Positions 15,991-25,053 of a stretch of 64,000 nucleotides of DNA are shown piece by piece (the stretch's first letter is position 1; every line of letters begins with the position of its first letter). Both the position numbers and the translations under genes were made by a program. The notes beneath the pieces are model-generated. The model saw only the letters and a program-made list of their open reading frames with translations. It was not told the DNA's origin and made no database searches. Origin of the DNA: Candidatus Gastranaerophilales bacterium (GTDB lineage: Bacteria > Cyanobacteriota > Vampirovibrionia > Gastranaerophilales > Gastranaerophilaceae); assembly GCA_944326425.1 (NCBI GenBank), contig CALVDX010000005.1, positions 1-64,000 on the forward strand, given 5' to 3'.

Positions 15991-17385
15991 TTGACGATGA
16001 TTAAATTGAGCTGTAGAAATACTGATGCCATGATTATCGGTGAGAATGACGGTTTAAACCTTGATGAAGAGTTCAACAATTACAGAGAACGGATTGCAGA
16101 AATAATTGTAGACTTAAACAAGCGCAAGGACAAACCCGGACAATGGCTCCAGTGGATGAATCTCGGTTATAACGAAGAAACTGTCTGGTATGTTAAAGAG
16201 TTTGCCTCAATGGTTGCAGACCGCTTTGAGAATGTCCTCGTACTCGGTATCGGCGGCTCGGCACTGGGCGGGCTCGCATTGTCTCATGCACTTCTTAAAC
16301 CTTACTGGAATATACTTACTCCGGAGCAAAGAAACAATTTCCCGCGTCTGTTCTTTATGGATAACATTGACCCCGATTATATGAACGGACTTTTAGATAC
16401 TCTTGATTTAAAGAAAACCCTTGTAAACGTTATAACCAAATCCGGTTCTACGGCGGAAACAATGTCTCAATACATGATTATTAAAGACCGCTTAGAAAGA
16501 GAACTCGGCGATGATTACAGAAAAAACATCGTTGCAACAACCGATAAAAAACTCGGTGTATTAAGGCAATTAGCAGATCAGGAAGGATACAAAACTTTTG
16601 TAATTCCTGATGATGTCGGCGGCAGATTTTCGGTATTCTCTGCTGTAGGGCTGCTTCCGCTTGCTCTTGTCGGTGTCGATATTGAAGAAATTATGAACGG
16701 TATCAAAGATATGGATTTGGCGCTCAAAAATACCGATATTCACCAGAATATAGCAGCACAGGCAGCACTCGTTCAATATCTCCTTGATACTAAAAAAGGC
16801 AAAAACATTTCTGTTATGATGCCGTATTCAAGCAGGTTGAAATATATTTCAGACTGGTATGTACAATTATGGGCGGAATCTCTCGGCAAAGAGGTTAATA
16901 ACAACAATGAAACAGTCTACAATGGTCAAACACCCGTAAAAGCTCTCGGTGCAACAGATCAGCATTCACAGATACAGTTGTATAACGAAGGGCCGAATAA
17001 CAAAGTTATTACTTTTATCAGGGTTGAAAATTTTGATACAACGCTTGAAATTCCTAAAATCCTTGAATACACAGGTATCGGGTATTTGGGAGGAAAAACT
17101 ATCAATGACCTTATTAATGCGGAAGCAGATTCAACAAGAGTGGCACTCGCCGATTACAGACGCCCGACAATGACAATAACACTTCCGCAAATAAACGGAT
17201 ATCATTTAGGACAGCTTTTGTATATGTTAGAGGTTCAAACTGCAATTGCAGGTGAGTTGTATAATATAAACGCATTTGACCAACCGGGGGTTGAACAAGC
17301 AAAGAATTATACCTACGCGCTTATGGGGCGCGCAGGATTTGAGGACTCTGCCAGAACTCTTCAGGAAAAACTCGTAACCGTTTAG
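15991..17385 (+). CDS. pgi: Glucose-6-phosphate isomerase
   Basis: Interconverts glucose 6-phosphate and fructose 6-phosphate in glycolysis and gluconeogenesis. 464 residues, the short bacterial form. Signatures: VLGIGGSALGG (about 85-95), VITKSGSTAETMSQY (phosphate-binding SIS loop), and GATDQHSQIQLYNEGP carrying the catalytic His region. The start is ambiguous between TTG 15991 (AGGAG spaced 5 nt) and ATG 15997 (spaced 11 nt), a difference of two residues. It has its own promoter. Confidence 0.96.
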   Translation: MTMIKLSCRNTDAMIIGENDGLNLDEEFNNYRERIAEIIVDLNKRKDKPGQWLQWMNLGYNEETVWYVKEFASMVADRFENVLVLGIGGSALGGLALSHALLKPYWNILTPEQRNNFPRLFFMDNIDPDYMNGLLDTLDLKKTLVNVITKSGSTAETMSQYMIIKDRLERELGDDYRKNIVATTDKKLGVLRQLADQEGYKTFVIPDDVGGRFSVFSAVGLLPLALVGVDIEEIMNGIKDMDLALKNTDIHQNIAAQAALVQYLLDTKKGKNISVMMPYSSRLKYISDWYVQLWAESLGKEVNNNNETVYNGQTPVKALGATDQHSQIQLYNEGPNNKVITFIRVENFDTTLEIPKILEYTGIGYLGGKTINDLINAEADSTRVALADYRRPTMTITLPQINGYHLGQLLYMLEVQTAIAGELYNINAFDQPGVEQAKNYTYALMGRAGFEDSARTLQEKLVTV

Positions 17386-17440
17386 AAACCGGGTATTATC
17401 AGGTTGTAACCCCAACCTGCATATCTAAGAGTAAATAATA

Positions 17441-17470
17441 TTGATTACAACCCGCACGCTGTAGTAAAAT
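17441..17470 (+). promoter_or_regulatory. Sigma-70-type promoter of the secreted protein gene
   Basis: -35 TTGATT (17441-17446), 18-bp spacer, -10 TAAAAT (17465-17470), about 27 bp before ATG 17498; AAAGGAAAC lies between as the ribosome-binding site. Confidence 0.5.
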
Positions 17471-17497
17471 ATTTTTATTCAAAAAGGAAACTAATGC

Positions 17498-18001
17498 ATG
17501 AAAAAATATTTGCAGCTTTTATTTCTGGGGTTAATAATGACCATTGTTTTAATTCCGGCAATTGCGGAAGGAACTTACACCCTTCAGGCGGGAGTTTCAA
17601 TAGATGAAGTGCCCAAAGCAATCTTTGGCAGCTGGAGTGTCAGGGCAGAAATTGTTAATTCAAGTAATTACGGACTATTTAAACCAAAGAGTACAGATTT
17701 GTGGAACTTATCACGTGTCGGTAACGTCTTAAATTTAAGCAACCCGTTTACGGGTGCGAGCGCTGATGTTTCAATAAACGCTGCTCAGGGAAATGTCGTT
17801 TCGTTTACCAGAAAAGTGGATTTTGATAACAAAGTACTCACAGATGCAGTAACAATAAGATTAAACAACAATACTTTTTCAGGTATAAACGATATCAAAC
17901 TGGAACAGGTTTCAAACGTCGACGGGCATATAATAAAGTCTGATACGGCAAGATATGAAATCCGCGGTGAGAAAATCTCAGGCGATAATGTTTTAAAATA
18001 A
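17498..18001 (+). CDS. Secreted protein of unknown function
   Basis: 167 residues with a clear Sec signal peptide (MKKYLQLLFLGLIMTIVLIP, cleavage likely after AIA). The mature part is beta-rich and Asn/Ser-rich, with alternating polar/hydrophobic stretches. The mature N-terminus, EGTYTLQA....VPKAIFG, lines up without gaps with the mature N-terminus of FlgH in this window (ESLFTLGA....VPKSLFG). I know no family for it. It is 20 bp upstream of trxB and may be cotranscribed; a periplasmic location is inferred. Confidence 0.75.
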   Translation: MKKYLQLLFLGLIMTIVLIPAIAEGTYTLQAGVSIDEVPKAIFGSWSVRAEIVNSSNYGLFKPKSTDLWNLSRVGNVLNLSNPFTGASADVSINAAQGNVVSFTRKVDFDNKVLTDAVTIRLNNNTFSGINDIKLEQVSNVDGHIIKSDTARYEIRGEKISGDNVLK

Positions 18002-18020
18002 TTAGTGAGGATAAGTTTAT

Positions 18021-18998
18021 ATGGACAAAAAAGTACTCGAATATGACGTGGCAATACTTGGCGGAGGACCTGCAGGTTTAAGTGCAGGAGTATATGCTGC
18101 CAGAGCTGCTCTTAAATGCGCTGTTATTGATATAACAATGTTCGGCGGACAGCCTTCCAATTACGCCGATATAGAAAACTATTTAGGATTTCCGGAAATC
18201 GGCGGATTTGAACTCTCCGAAAAATTTGAAGAACACTTTAACAAGTTTGGCGCAGAAAAATACCCGATGCAGGAAATAATTTCTGTAAATCTTATATCCA
18301 ACCCAAAAATCATAGAAACTAAAGAATATATTTTTAAATCTAAAACCATAATTCTGGCAATGGGGGCCGGACCTAAAAAACTGGGAATTCCGGGCGAAAA
18401 AGAATATACAGGGCGCGGTGTAAGTTATTGTGCAGTGTGTGACGGTGCGTTTTATAAAGACAAAGAAGTTGCAGTAATAGGCGGCGGAAATACTGCAGTA
18501 GAAGAGGGTATTTATCTTACAAGGTTTGCAAAGAAGGTTTATATAATTCATAGGCGCGATACCTTTAGAGCCGATAAAATACTTGTAAAACGCGCGCAAG
18601 AAAATCCGAAAATAGAGTTTATATACGATACCATCCCGCTTGAAATACACGGCAGTGCAGCGGCTGCTCAGACTGGAATAGGGGGAGATAAGGTTAACGG
18701 TATTGTTCTTAAAAACGTGAAAACTGATGAAGTCACAAAACTCAATATTGACGGAGTTTTTCCGTTTATCGGAGTAATACCGAATACGGAACTTGTTAAT
18801 GGACAGATTAAACAGGATGGTTACGGATTTATACTGACAGATGAGCGAATGGCTGCCTCAGAAGCAGGTGTTTTTGCCGCCGGAGATATAAGAACTACTC
18901 CGCTAAGACAGGTTATTACAGCCGTATCAGACGGCGCTGTAAGTGCTTCATACGCTGCAAAATACATTGAAGAAAATGCTTTATCAACTATAAGTTAA
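18021..18998 (+). CDS. trxB: Thioredoxin-disulfide reductase
   Basis: FAD- and NADPH-dependent reduction of thioredoxin. 325 residues: FAD-binding GGGPAGLSAGVYAARA near the N-terminus, redox-active CAVC (about residues 137-140), NADPH-binding GGGNTAVEE, HRRDTFRA, and the C-terminal FAD motif AAGDIRTTPLRQ. GTGAGGATAAG serves as ribosome-binding region. NADPH specificity is supported by the HRR motif after the second glycine-rich loop. It could be a ferredoxin/flavin-type homologue, but CxxC placement is classical. Confidence 0.95.
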   Translation: MDKKVLEYDVAILGGGPAGLSAGVYAARAALKCAVIDITMFGGQPSNYADIENYLGFPEIGGFELSEKFEEHFNKFGAEKYPMQEIISVNLISNPKIIETKEYIFKSKTIILAMGAGPKKLGIPGEKEYTGRGVSYCAVCDGAFYKDKEVAVIGGGNTAVEEGIYLTRFAKKVYIIHRRDTFRADKILVKRAQENPKIEFIYDTIPLEIHGSAAAAQTGIGGDKVNGIVLKNVKTDEVTKLNIDGVFPFIGVIPNTELVNGQIKQDGYGFILTDERMAASEAGVFAAGDIRTTPLRQVITAVSDGAVSASYAAKYIEENALSTIS

Positions 18999-19033
18999 AA
19001 ATTCGGGCGGGCGCATAAATTGAGTCCGCCTGT

Positions 19034-19288
19034 TTAAATTTCTGTTTCTATTAAATCATTAAAATTAGTATTGAGTTCTTTTTGATAGTTTTTCAATACT
19101 GAAACCAGATGTTCATGCGTAATAAGTAAAACTGAACATAGTCCTTTTAAATTATCAAATTCTTTTTTGTGGTCAGAATCCCAGAATAGTTTTCTGTTCT
19201 CCGATATTTCACCGGAAAGTTTTTCAATAACCATTCTCATGCCTGAAACCGGTTCTCTTAATTCTGCCATTAAATCTTCAATTAACAA
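19034..19288 (-). CDS. Small helical protein downstream of the flagellar operon
   Basis: 84 residues from TTG at 19288, chosen because a perfect AGGAGG lies 6 nt upstream; the next in-frame ATG (19270) has nothing. All predicted helix, acidic and basic residues mixed, no signal peptide or Cys. It follows the terminator of the flagellar operon, so it is a separate unit or a read-through gene. I do not recognise it; a chaperone-like or regulatory role is only a guess. Confidence 0.6.
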   Translation of the reverse strand: MLIEDLMAELREPVSGMRMVIEKLSGEISENRKLFWDSDHKKEFDNLKGLCSVLLITHEHLVSVLKNYQKELNTNFNDLIETEI

Positions 19289-19388
19289 TTTATACCTCCT
19301 GTTTTTTATTCTTAAAATATGTTCTACAATACAACACTTTAGTCTAAATAACAAGTACAAATAATAATTTAACAATCAGAAACAAGTA

Positions 19389-19422
19389 AAAACAAAAAAA
19401 AGAAAAAGGGCATTTGCCCCTT
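19389..19422 (-). terminator. Terminator of the flagellar operon
   Basis: Read on the minus strand, AAGGGGC AAAT GCCCTT is followed by TTTCTTTTTTTTG. Located about 100 bp after the flgL stop. Confidence 0.75.
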
Positions 19423-19519
19423 ATAAATGGTAAGTATATTTTGTATGAGTTAGAAAGAGACTGTTATTTACTATCAGCTGTAACCCTGTATTTAAAATAA
19501 TGTCACTTTCTCTCTCTTA

Positions 19520-20503
19520 TTAAAGATAATTAAGCAGCGTCCCTGTTTGATAAACCTGCGACAGGAGACTCATACTTGCCTGGTATGCGTACATTGCACT
19601 GTATAAATCCGTAGAAATCTCAGTTATATCAATGTCTTTAAGGTTTGACAGAGCACTTGTAAGATTAACTTCTGTTGCATCGAGCGAGGTTTTAGCCATT
19701 TCCATATTATTATATGCAGAAGCATATTTTGTTTGTACGGTGGTTATTTGCGAAACACTATCATCAAATCTGTCAAGCAAGCTGTACAAATCATCGTAAG
19801 CAGCTGTTACTTCGGCCTCTGTGGGATTATCTATTATTGTTTTTAAAGCATTAATAGTTTCAACCATAGTTCCTATAATACCTTCACTCTCACCGGTTGC
19901 AGAATCATAATACCCGAAAACACTGTCACCCGGCGCATTAATTACTTCATAAGTACCATCACCTGTTTGAACATATCTTTGATACTCTCCATCGGCAGAT
20001 GTACCGCTGTATGTTACAGAAGTTATATTTCCATCCGCGTCTTTATTGATAGTAAACGGAGTTGTTTTAACATTTGTACCTGCGAATATGTAATCCCCGT
20101 TAAATTTAGTATTACCAAGCTGAACAATCGTTTCTAAACCGCCTTCAAGTTCCTGAAGCATAGCCTGTAAAGCATCTGTATCATAAGTACCATTGGAAGC
20201 TTGTACAGCAAGAGGTTTATAAGTACTTACAATATTATCATTCAGAGAATCCAGCATATCATCCAGTTCGGTTATTTCATCCTGGGCTATAGCAATATTT
20301 TCCAGATATACATCTATATTATCAAGCCCTTTTTGTGTTTTAAGAACGTTAACCGTAGCAACCGGATCATCAGCAATAGATGTAAGTTTGCTGTTTGAAG
20401 CAATTTGAGCAAGAAGATTTGCATAATTATTATAGTTAGTTGTCATACCATTTTGCAAAATTGTATATAACATTTGTGAAGATATTCCTTGTGATATAGT
20501 CAT
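19520..20503 (-). CDS. flgL: Flagellar hook-filament junction protein FlgL
   Basis: Forms the junction between hook and filament, outside the cell, exported by the flagellar type III apparatus. 327 residues with the flagellin-like N-terminus (MTISQGISSQMLYTILQNGM, then a coiled heptad region) and the matching C-terminal helix (SDLYSAMYAYQASMSLLSQV). The central domain is variable. AGGAGG precedes the ATG and it lies 4 bp after flgK. Last gene of the operon. Confidence 0.93.
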   Translation of the reverse strand: MTISQGISSQMLYTILQNGMTTNYNNYANLLAQIASNSKLTSIADDPVATVNVLKTQKGLDNIDVYLENIAIAQDEITELDDMLDSLNDNIVSTYKPLAVQASNGTYDTDALQAMLQELEGGLETIVQLGNTKFNGDYIFAGTNVKTTPFTINKDADGNITSVTYSGTSADGEYQRYVQTGDGTYEVINAPGDSVFGYYDSATGESEGIIGTMVETINALKTIIDNPTEAEVTAAYDDLYSLLDRFDDSVSQITTVQTKYASAYNNMEMAKTSLDATEVNLTSALSNLKDIDITEISTDLYSAMYAYQASMSLLSQVYQTGTLLNYL

Positions 20504-20507
20504 ATTC

Positions 20508-22082
20508 TTATCCTCCTAATGAAACCAGTACATCTAATAAACTATTACATGTTGTAAATATTCTGGCAGCAGCAGAATACGCTGTCTGGTATTTAATAAG
20601 ATCCGTAAGCTCACTATTTAAATCAACCGAGTATTCTGATGTCCGCTGTAAATCGAGGTTATCCACAATTCCCTGCTGCGCCTCAATTTCACCGTTAACA
20701 TTGCTTAATGCCGTTCCTACTTCGCCTACAAGGGCAGAATAAAAATCCTCAAAGGTCAAACCGCCCAATCCTGCTTGTGCCGCTTCTCTGGTATTAAGCA
20801 TGTTAACTACGTTTGAATTGTTACCTACAGCGTTTGCATCAAACGATGCCGGATCATCAAAATATGCTGTTGCTAAAAGCCATTGTCCGCCGTCCGCCAA
20901 TAAGTCTGAATTAATTGATATACTTGATGCCGTAATTGCTCCGCCGTCTGATGCAACAAATATATTTACATTCTGATTGGCATTTGAAAGAGTCCATGTT
21001 GTCGGATCTATACAATAAGCATTGCCATCTGTTTGAATAGCATTAAAAATATCTGCTACCGCTACTGCCAGCTGGTCTAATTTACCCAGAATATATTCGG
21101 CATTTAAAGTACCTGAATCCTCCGTGGCGCTTGCAAGATAACCACCCAACTTCCCTGTTGTAAGCGTATCATTAATATTGCCGAAAGTTCTGCCGTCAGT
21201 ACTTTCAATATTAACAACCGCAAGCGCCCCATCCCAATCATCAGGGTAATTTATTCCCTGTTCAGCACAATATTCAGATGCAGTTTGGACGGTAAATTTA
21301 CCAAGGACTTCCGTTCCCTTGACAAGGTCTACTCCGTCCAAACTTAATCTTACTGTACCATTTGGATATTCTTCAATATCAAAATCCATATATTCTGCAA
21401 TTTGATCAAGAATTGTATCTCTTGTATCAAGCAGGTTATTAGCAGTCAAATTACCTGTTTGTGTACGGGCAAGCGACTCATTCACGGCAGCAAGCTGTGA
21501 AAACAAATCATTAATATTTGCAATATCCGCAGCAAACGGAGAATCAGCAAGAGCTTGCGCATCAACACCATCACCAAGTTGTGAATATAATTGCTCCTGT
21601 AATTTTTCTGCAGTAGAGTTCATTAAAGAAGTCAAACTCTGGGCTGATTCCAAAAAGGCAACACGTGCTGTAGAATCTGTAGGGTTATTATTTAAATCAT
21701 TTAGTGCATCAAAAAAACTTTTTAACCCTGCATCAATACCTGTTCCGTCAAGTTCATCAAACAAATCTGCAATATCGCCGATATTATTTTGCTGCTGCTC
21801 CAGACTTGCAAGCTGCGCAATTGCATCCCTGTATGCATTATCAAGATATTTGTTTGTACTTCTTGTAACACTTGCTATTTGGACACCTGCAAGTGAATCT
21901 ATCTGGCGGTAAACACTGTTTCCTATAGGAATTTCATTTGTTTTTGTTGCTAAGTTTACGGTTTGTTTGTGATAGCCTATTGTATTCATATTGGCAACGT
22001 TGTTTGATACAACCGAAATTGCGTTCTCATTGACTTTCAATGAGTTTGCGTTCATATTTAATGCTGATAATAAATTTGCCAT
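20508..22082 (-). CDS. flgK: Flagellar hook-associated protein FlgK
   Basis: Hook-associated protein 1, the other half of the hook-filament junction. 524 residues. The N-terminus has the rod/hook-type motif NAISVVSNNVANMNTIGYHK (about 19-38); the C-terminus has the amphipathic LTDLIKYQTAYSAAARIFTT region required for export and polymerisation. The order flgM-flgN-flgK-flgL matches that of many bacteria, where FlgN chaperones FlgK and FlgL. Confidence 0.95.
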   Translation of the reverse strand: MANLLSALNMNANSLKVNENAISVVSNNVANMNTIGYHKQTVNLATKTNEIPIGNSVYRQIDSLAGVQIASVTRSTNKYLDNAYRDAIAQLASLEQQQNNIGDIADLFDELDGTGIDAGLKSFFDALNDLNNNPTDSTARVAFLESAQSLTSLMNSTAEKLQEQLYSQLGDGVDAQALADSPFAADIANINDLFSQLAAVNESLARTQTGNLTANNLLDTRDTILDQIAEYMDFDIEEYPNGTVRLSLDGVDLVKGTEVLGKFTVQTASEYCAEQGINYPDDWDGALAVVNIESTDGRTFGNINDTLTTGKLGGYLASATEDSGTLNAEYILGKLDQLAVAVADIFNAIQTDGNAYCIDPTTWTLSNANQNVNIFVASDGGAITASSISINSDLLADGGQWLLATAYFDDPASFDANAVGNNSNVVNMLNTREAAQAGLGGLTFEDFYSALVGEVGTALSNVNGEIEAQQGIVDNLDLQRTSEYSVDLNSELTDLIKYQTAYSAAARIFTTCNSLLDVLVSLGG

Positions 22083-22097
22083 ATTATAAAACCCTTT

Positions 22098-22595
22098 TTA
22101 TACTTCTTCAACTATTGTACTTACTGCAATATCTTTATGATCTTTGCTTTTGCCTTTTTCGTTATAAATACTTCCCTGCGGTGCAAATGCTTCTATTATT
22201 AAACTTAAGCGTTTATCTGAAATGTTTAGTCCCGTTTTTAAAAGTTCAAAATTTATGTATTGTTTTTTTTCTATATCCTTTGCAAGTTTTTGGAATGTTT
22301 CCCGATAGTTTTTAAGTTTTTCCACATTCGGACTTTCTTCTTTTTCAGCAATTTCTATAACCTCAGAAAGTTTAGTTATACCGTGCTTTAGCTGATTAAA
22401 CAGTTCCTGCCGCTTTCCGTTTAGTGACATAACCCTGTTATATGCTGATGTTATCCGCTTATCAATACCTTCAAGTTCTTCATACTTATTTTTAACAAGG
22501 GCTTCTTTTTGCTCATCATAAATACCGCTAAGCTCCTGATAACAAGCCAGTTCTATTTCTAACTGATTTAAAATTTTGTTAATAATATTCTTCAT
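22098..22595 (-). CDS. flgN: FlgN-family flagellar export chaperone
   Basis: 165 residues, almost entirely coiled-coil helix (LACYQELSGIYDEQKEALVK... EELEGIDKRITSAYNRVMSL), characteristic of the FlgN family, which binds the C-termini of FlgK and FlgL before export. Sequence conservation in this family is low, so the call leans on position between flgM and flgK. GGAG lies before the ATG. Confidence 0.8.
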   Translation of the reverse strand: MKNIINKILNQLEIELACYQELSGIYDEQKEALVKNKYEELEGIDKRITSAYNRVMSLNGKRQELFNQLKHGITKLSEVIEIAEKEESPNVEKLKNYRETFQKLAKDIEKKQYINFELLKTGLNISDKRLSLIIEAFAPQGSIYNEKGKSKDHKDIAVSTIVEEV

Positions 22596-22621
22596 AGCTG
22601 CTCCGTAAGATTCCGTTCACG

Positions 22622-22897
22622 TTAAGCTAAGTAGTCCGCAATGACACTTCTTCCGTAGATTAATCCATATCTAATGTCATCATCCGTGATATTAAATTCA
22701 CCTGCAGATTCTGCATACTTTCTTAATTCCACTAAATCGACTTTTTCTAACAAATTTTTGCTTGAACGTGTATTTATACCGATATTTTCCTGTCCCTCTG
22801 TCATCCCGGAATCGTTGCCGGATTTGTATTTTAAGGTATTTACATTTGTTAAGTTTTGTAAATTTCCTGTGCTGTTTGTGTTAATTGATGAAATCAT
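22622..22897 (-). CDS. flgM: Anti-sigma-28 factor FlgM
   Basis: 91 residues. The N-terminal half is disordered-looking (Asn, Ser, Thr rich); the C-terminal half (about 50-91) holds the sigma-binding helices, ending GLIYGRSVIADYLA. FlgM inhibits FliA until it is exported through the finished hook-basal body. Its location before flgN, flgK and flgL is conserved. FliA itself is not in the window. Confidence 0.82.
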   Translation of the reverse strand: MISSINTNSTGNLQNLTNVNTLKYKSGNDSGMTEGQENIGINTRSSKNLLEKVDLVELRKYAESAGEFNITDDDIRYGLIYGRSVIADYLA

Positions 22898-22930
22898 TTT
22901 TTGCTCCGATACTTACCATTTTTTAATTAA

Positions 22931-23281
22931 TTAATCTTTTACATATTTTTCCATTTGAGTATAAATTTGTTTAGCAAGCCCTATAGATGTCCGCGGATTT
23001 TCTGCCATATCACGGCCCATTTCCTGAAAAACAAAGGACTTAAAGGTATCAACATACGGCTGTTTTTCATTAAACAAACCATCCGAACGATCAACTGTGC
23101 TATCCATAAGAGAAAGCATTTTGGTTATAAACATCGATTCAAATTCTTTTGAAACCTTTTCTAACTGCTCTTTTTCGCTGCCTGCAGATTTAATTCTGTT
23201 ATAGATTTCTTGCTCACTGTTAATTGTTTCTTTAGACATCATTTGCAGTGTATTTGTATCTGTCATAGGATTTATGTTCAT
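22931..23281 (-). CDS. flgJ: Flagellar rod-binding protein, FlgJ N-terminal domain only
   Basis: 116 residues matching the rod-capping/scaffold domain of FlgJ (KEFESMFITKMLSLMDSTVD, then FKSFVFQEMGRDMAENPRTS). The peptidoglycan hydrolase domain found at the C-terminus in enterobacterial FlgJ is absent; a separate lytic transglycosylase begins the same operon. AAAGGTAATAAA precedes ATG 23281. Confidence 0.88.
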   Translation of the reverse strand: MNINPMTDTNTLQMMSKETINSEQEIYNRIKSAGSEKEQLEKVSKEFESMFITKMLSLMDSTVDRSDGLFNEKQPYVDTFKSFVFQEMGRDMAENPRTSIGLAKQIYTQMEKYVKD

Positions 23282-23296
23282 TTTATTACCTTTATT

Positions 23297-24406
23297 TTAA
23301 ATAATTATTAACTCTGCCTGCAGACTACCGGATTTTTTAAGTGCCTGTAATATTGATATAAGATCAACCGGCGCTACACCGATTGAATTTAATGCCCGCA
23401 CAAGATCGTTAAGATTACTGTTTGCCGGCATGGAAACAAGACTTGCGTTCGTTTTGTTTATACTGATTTCCGCATTTTCAAATCCGACAGTTTCACCGTT
23501 AGAGAAGGGGTTTGGCTGTGAAAATTCCGGTGATGTTGTAACAGTAACCGTAATATTTCCATGCGCAACCGCCGCAGGAAGAAGTTTTACATCGCTGCCT
23601 ATTACAACAGTACCGGTACGTTCATTAACAACAACCCGTGCCCGTTCCATTGTCGGACTTACTTCTAAATTTTCAAGAATAGAAACAAAAGTTACTCTGT
23701 CATTAAGAAATTTCTCCGGTATTTGAACACGTACAGAACTGCCGTCAATAGCTTTTGCAGGTGCAACGTTTGAAGAAATAGTCTGCGCAATTCTTGAAAC
23801 AAGTGTATAATCAGATTTGTCCAACGATAGCGTTACAGAGGTTTCATCACCAATATCTGTAGATATGTCACGTTCAACAATTGCACCGCCCGGAATTCTG
23901 CCGGTTGTTGTTATTGCTGTCCGCTGTTGTGCACCGCCTGCTATTTTATTAATACCGCCCACTGATACCGGACCCTGTGCTACTGCTACAGCTTCACCAT
24001 TCGGTGCTTTAAGAATAGTTTGTACAAGTACTCCGCCCTCTAAACTTTTAGCATCTGCCATTGTTGAAACAGTACAGTCAATTTTATCACCGTTTTTAGA
24101 AAAAGGAGGGATTGTCGCAGTTACTATAACAGCAGCCGATGACCCTTTTTGAATGTAGTTTTCCTGTTCAATAATTGTACCGAGGTTCATTAACAGCATT
24201 TTGTTTGTGATTTGTGTTGAACGCGAGTTATCACCGGTTCCGGGTAAGCCGACAACAATACCATATCCCACAACCTGGTTTTCTCTCACTCCTTTTATAT
24301 GAGTCAAATCCATTATTCTTACCTTTGACTCTATTGCCATAACTGCATTTGATGCAGTCATCATTATTATCATTATTAGTGCTGTTAGTTTCTTAATAAG
24401 TTTCAT
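23297..24406 (-). CDS. flgI: Flagellar P-ring protein FlgI
   Basis: Forms the periplasmic P ring around the rod at the peptidoglycan layer. 369 residues from ATG 24406, which starts a proper signal peptide (MKLIKKLTALIMIIMMTASN) and has AAGGCAGG just upstream; the frame stays open 46 codons further but would overlap flgH. The mature protein starts near ESKVRIMDLTHIKGVRENQV, followed by GYGIVVGLPGTGDN. The C-terminus LVRALNSIGVAPVDLISILQ is typical. Its presence with FlgH indicates an outer membrane. Confidence 0.96.
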   Translation of the reverse strand: MKLIKKLTALIMIIMMTASNAVMAIESKVRIMDLTHIKGVRENQVVGYGIVVGLPGTGDNSRSTQITNKMLLMNLGTIIEQENYIQKGSSAAVIVTATIPPFSKNGDKIDCTVSTMADAKSLEGGVLVQTILKAPNGEAVAVAQGPVSVGGINKIAGGAQQRTAITTTGRIPGGAIVERDISTDIGDETSVTLSLDKSDYTLVSRIAQTISSNVAPAKAIDGSSVRVQIPEKFLNDRVTFVSILENLEVSPTMERARVVVNERTGTVVIGSDVKLLPAAVAHGNITVTVTTSPEFSQPNPFSNGETVGFENAEISINKTNASLVSMPANSNLNDLVRALNSIGVAPVDLISILQALKKSGSLQAELIII

Positions 24407-24425
24407 ACTTGCCTGCCTTATCCTA

Positions 24426-25040
24426 TTAGAACAGATATTTAACAAATCTGTTGAATAATCCTTCGTTCTGGCTTCTGGAAATTGATCCTCTGCCTGAGAG
24501 TGCAAATTGAAGATTTGCAACATTATATGAGTAAACCTGACCATCCGTATTTATCCAACGGGGATCAACTATACCTGTTACAACAAAATCCATTCTTTCG
24601 TTGCCGTTTATAATAGTTTTTTTACCCTGAACGGATAAATTCCCGTTTGGCAGCTGCTGTATAACCTGCACCGCTATATTATCATCAAATGTCATCTGGC
24701 GTGACCCGTCGGCGGAAGTACTTACATCATTAGACCCGCCGTATCCGTCTGCCGTTTTTAAGCCCAGACCAAGCCAGTGTTTTATATAAGACGTAAATGA
24801 ATCTTGTGTTGTAGAGGATTTGGAGCTTGAATATTCTAAACTGTCATTAATACGAACGTTTTCACTCATAATTATAGATATCAAATCGCCTACCTGTCTG
24901 GCCTGTACACCGCCGAACAATGATTTTGGCACACCGGCATAGTTAGCTGTTGCCCCCAGTGTAAACAAGGATTCAGCATTTGATATACCGAGACTTATTG
25001 TTATTAATACTATAAATGTTATTGTTAATTTCTTTAACAT
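24426..25040 (-). CDS. flgH: Flagellar L-ring protein FlgH, non-lipoprotein variant
   Basis: Builds the L ring in the outer membrane. 204 residues from ATG 25040 (GGAG upstream). Family motifs include ARQVGDLISIIMSENVRIN, GNLSVQGKKTI and VTGIVDPRWI. FlgH is normally a lipoprotein with a Cys at +1, but this protein has no cysteine at all; the signal peptide ends in a signal-peptidase-I-like ISNA|ES. The anchoring of the L ring must therefore differ. The longer frame from 25067 (TTG-like) adds nine residues and still no lipobox. Confidence 0.93.
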   Translation of the reverse strand: MLKKLTITFIVLITISLGISNAESLFTLGATANYAGVPKSLFGGVQARQVGDLISIIMSENVRINDSLEYSSSKSSTTQDSFTSYIKHWLGLGLKTADGYGGSNDVSTSADGSRQMTFDDNIAVQVIQQLPNGNLSVQGKKTIINGNERMDFVVTGIVDPRWINTDGQVYSYNVANLQFALSGRGSISRSQNEGLFNRFVKYLF

Positions 25041-25053
25041 ACTGTACGCTCCG

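Noticed and set aside
20659-20667. Canonical DnaA box TTATCCACA inside flgK
   Set aside because: Single copy in a coding region; another (reverse) occurs in the hypothetical gene near 50024. Expected by chance and not clustered, so not origin evidence.
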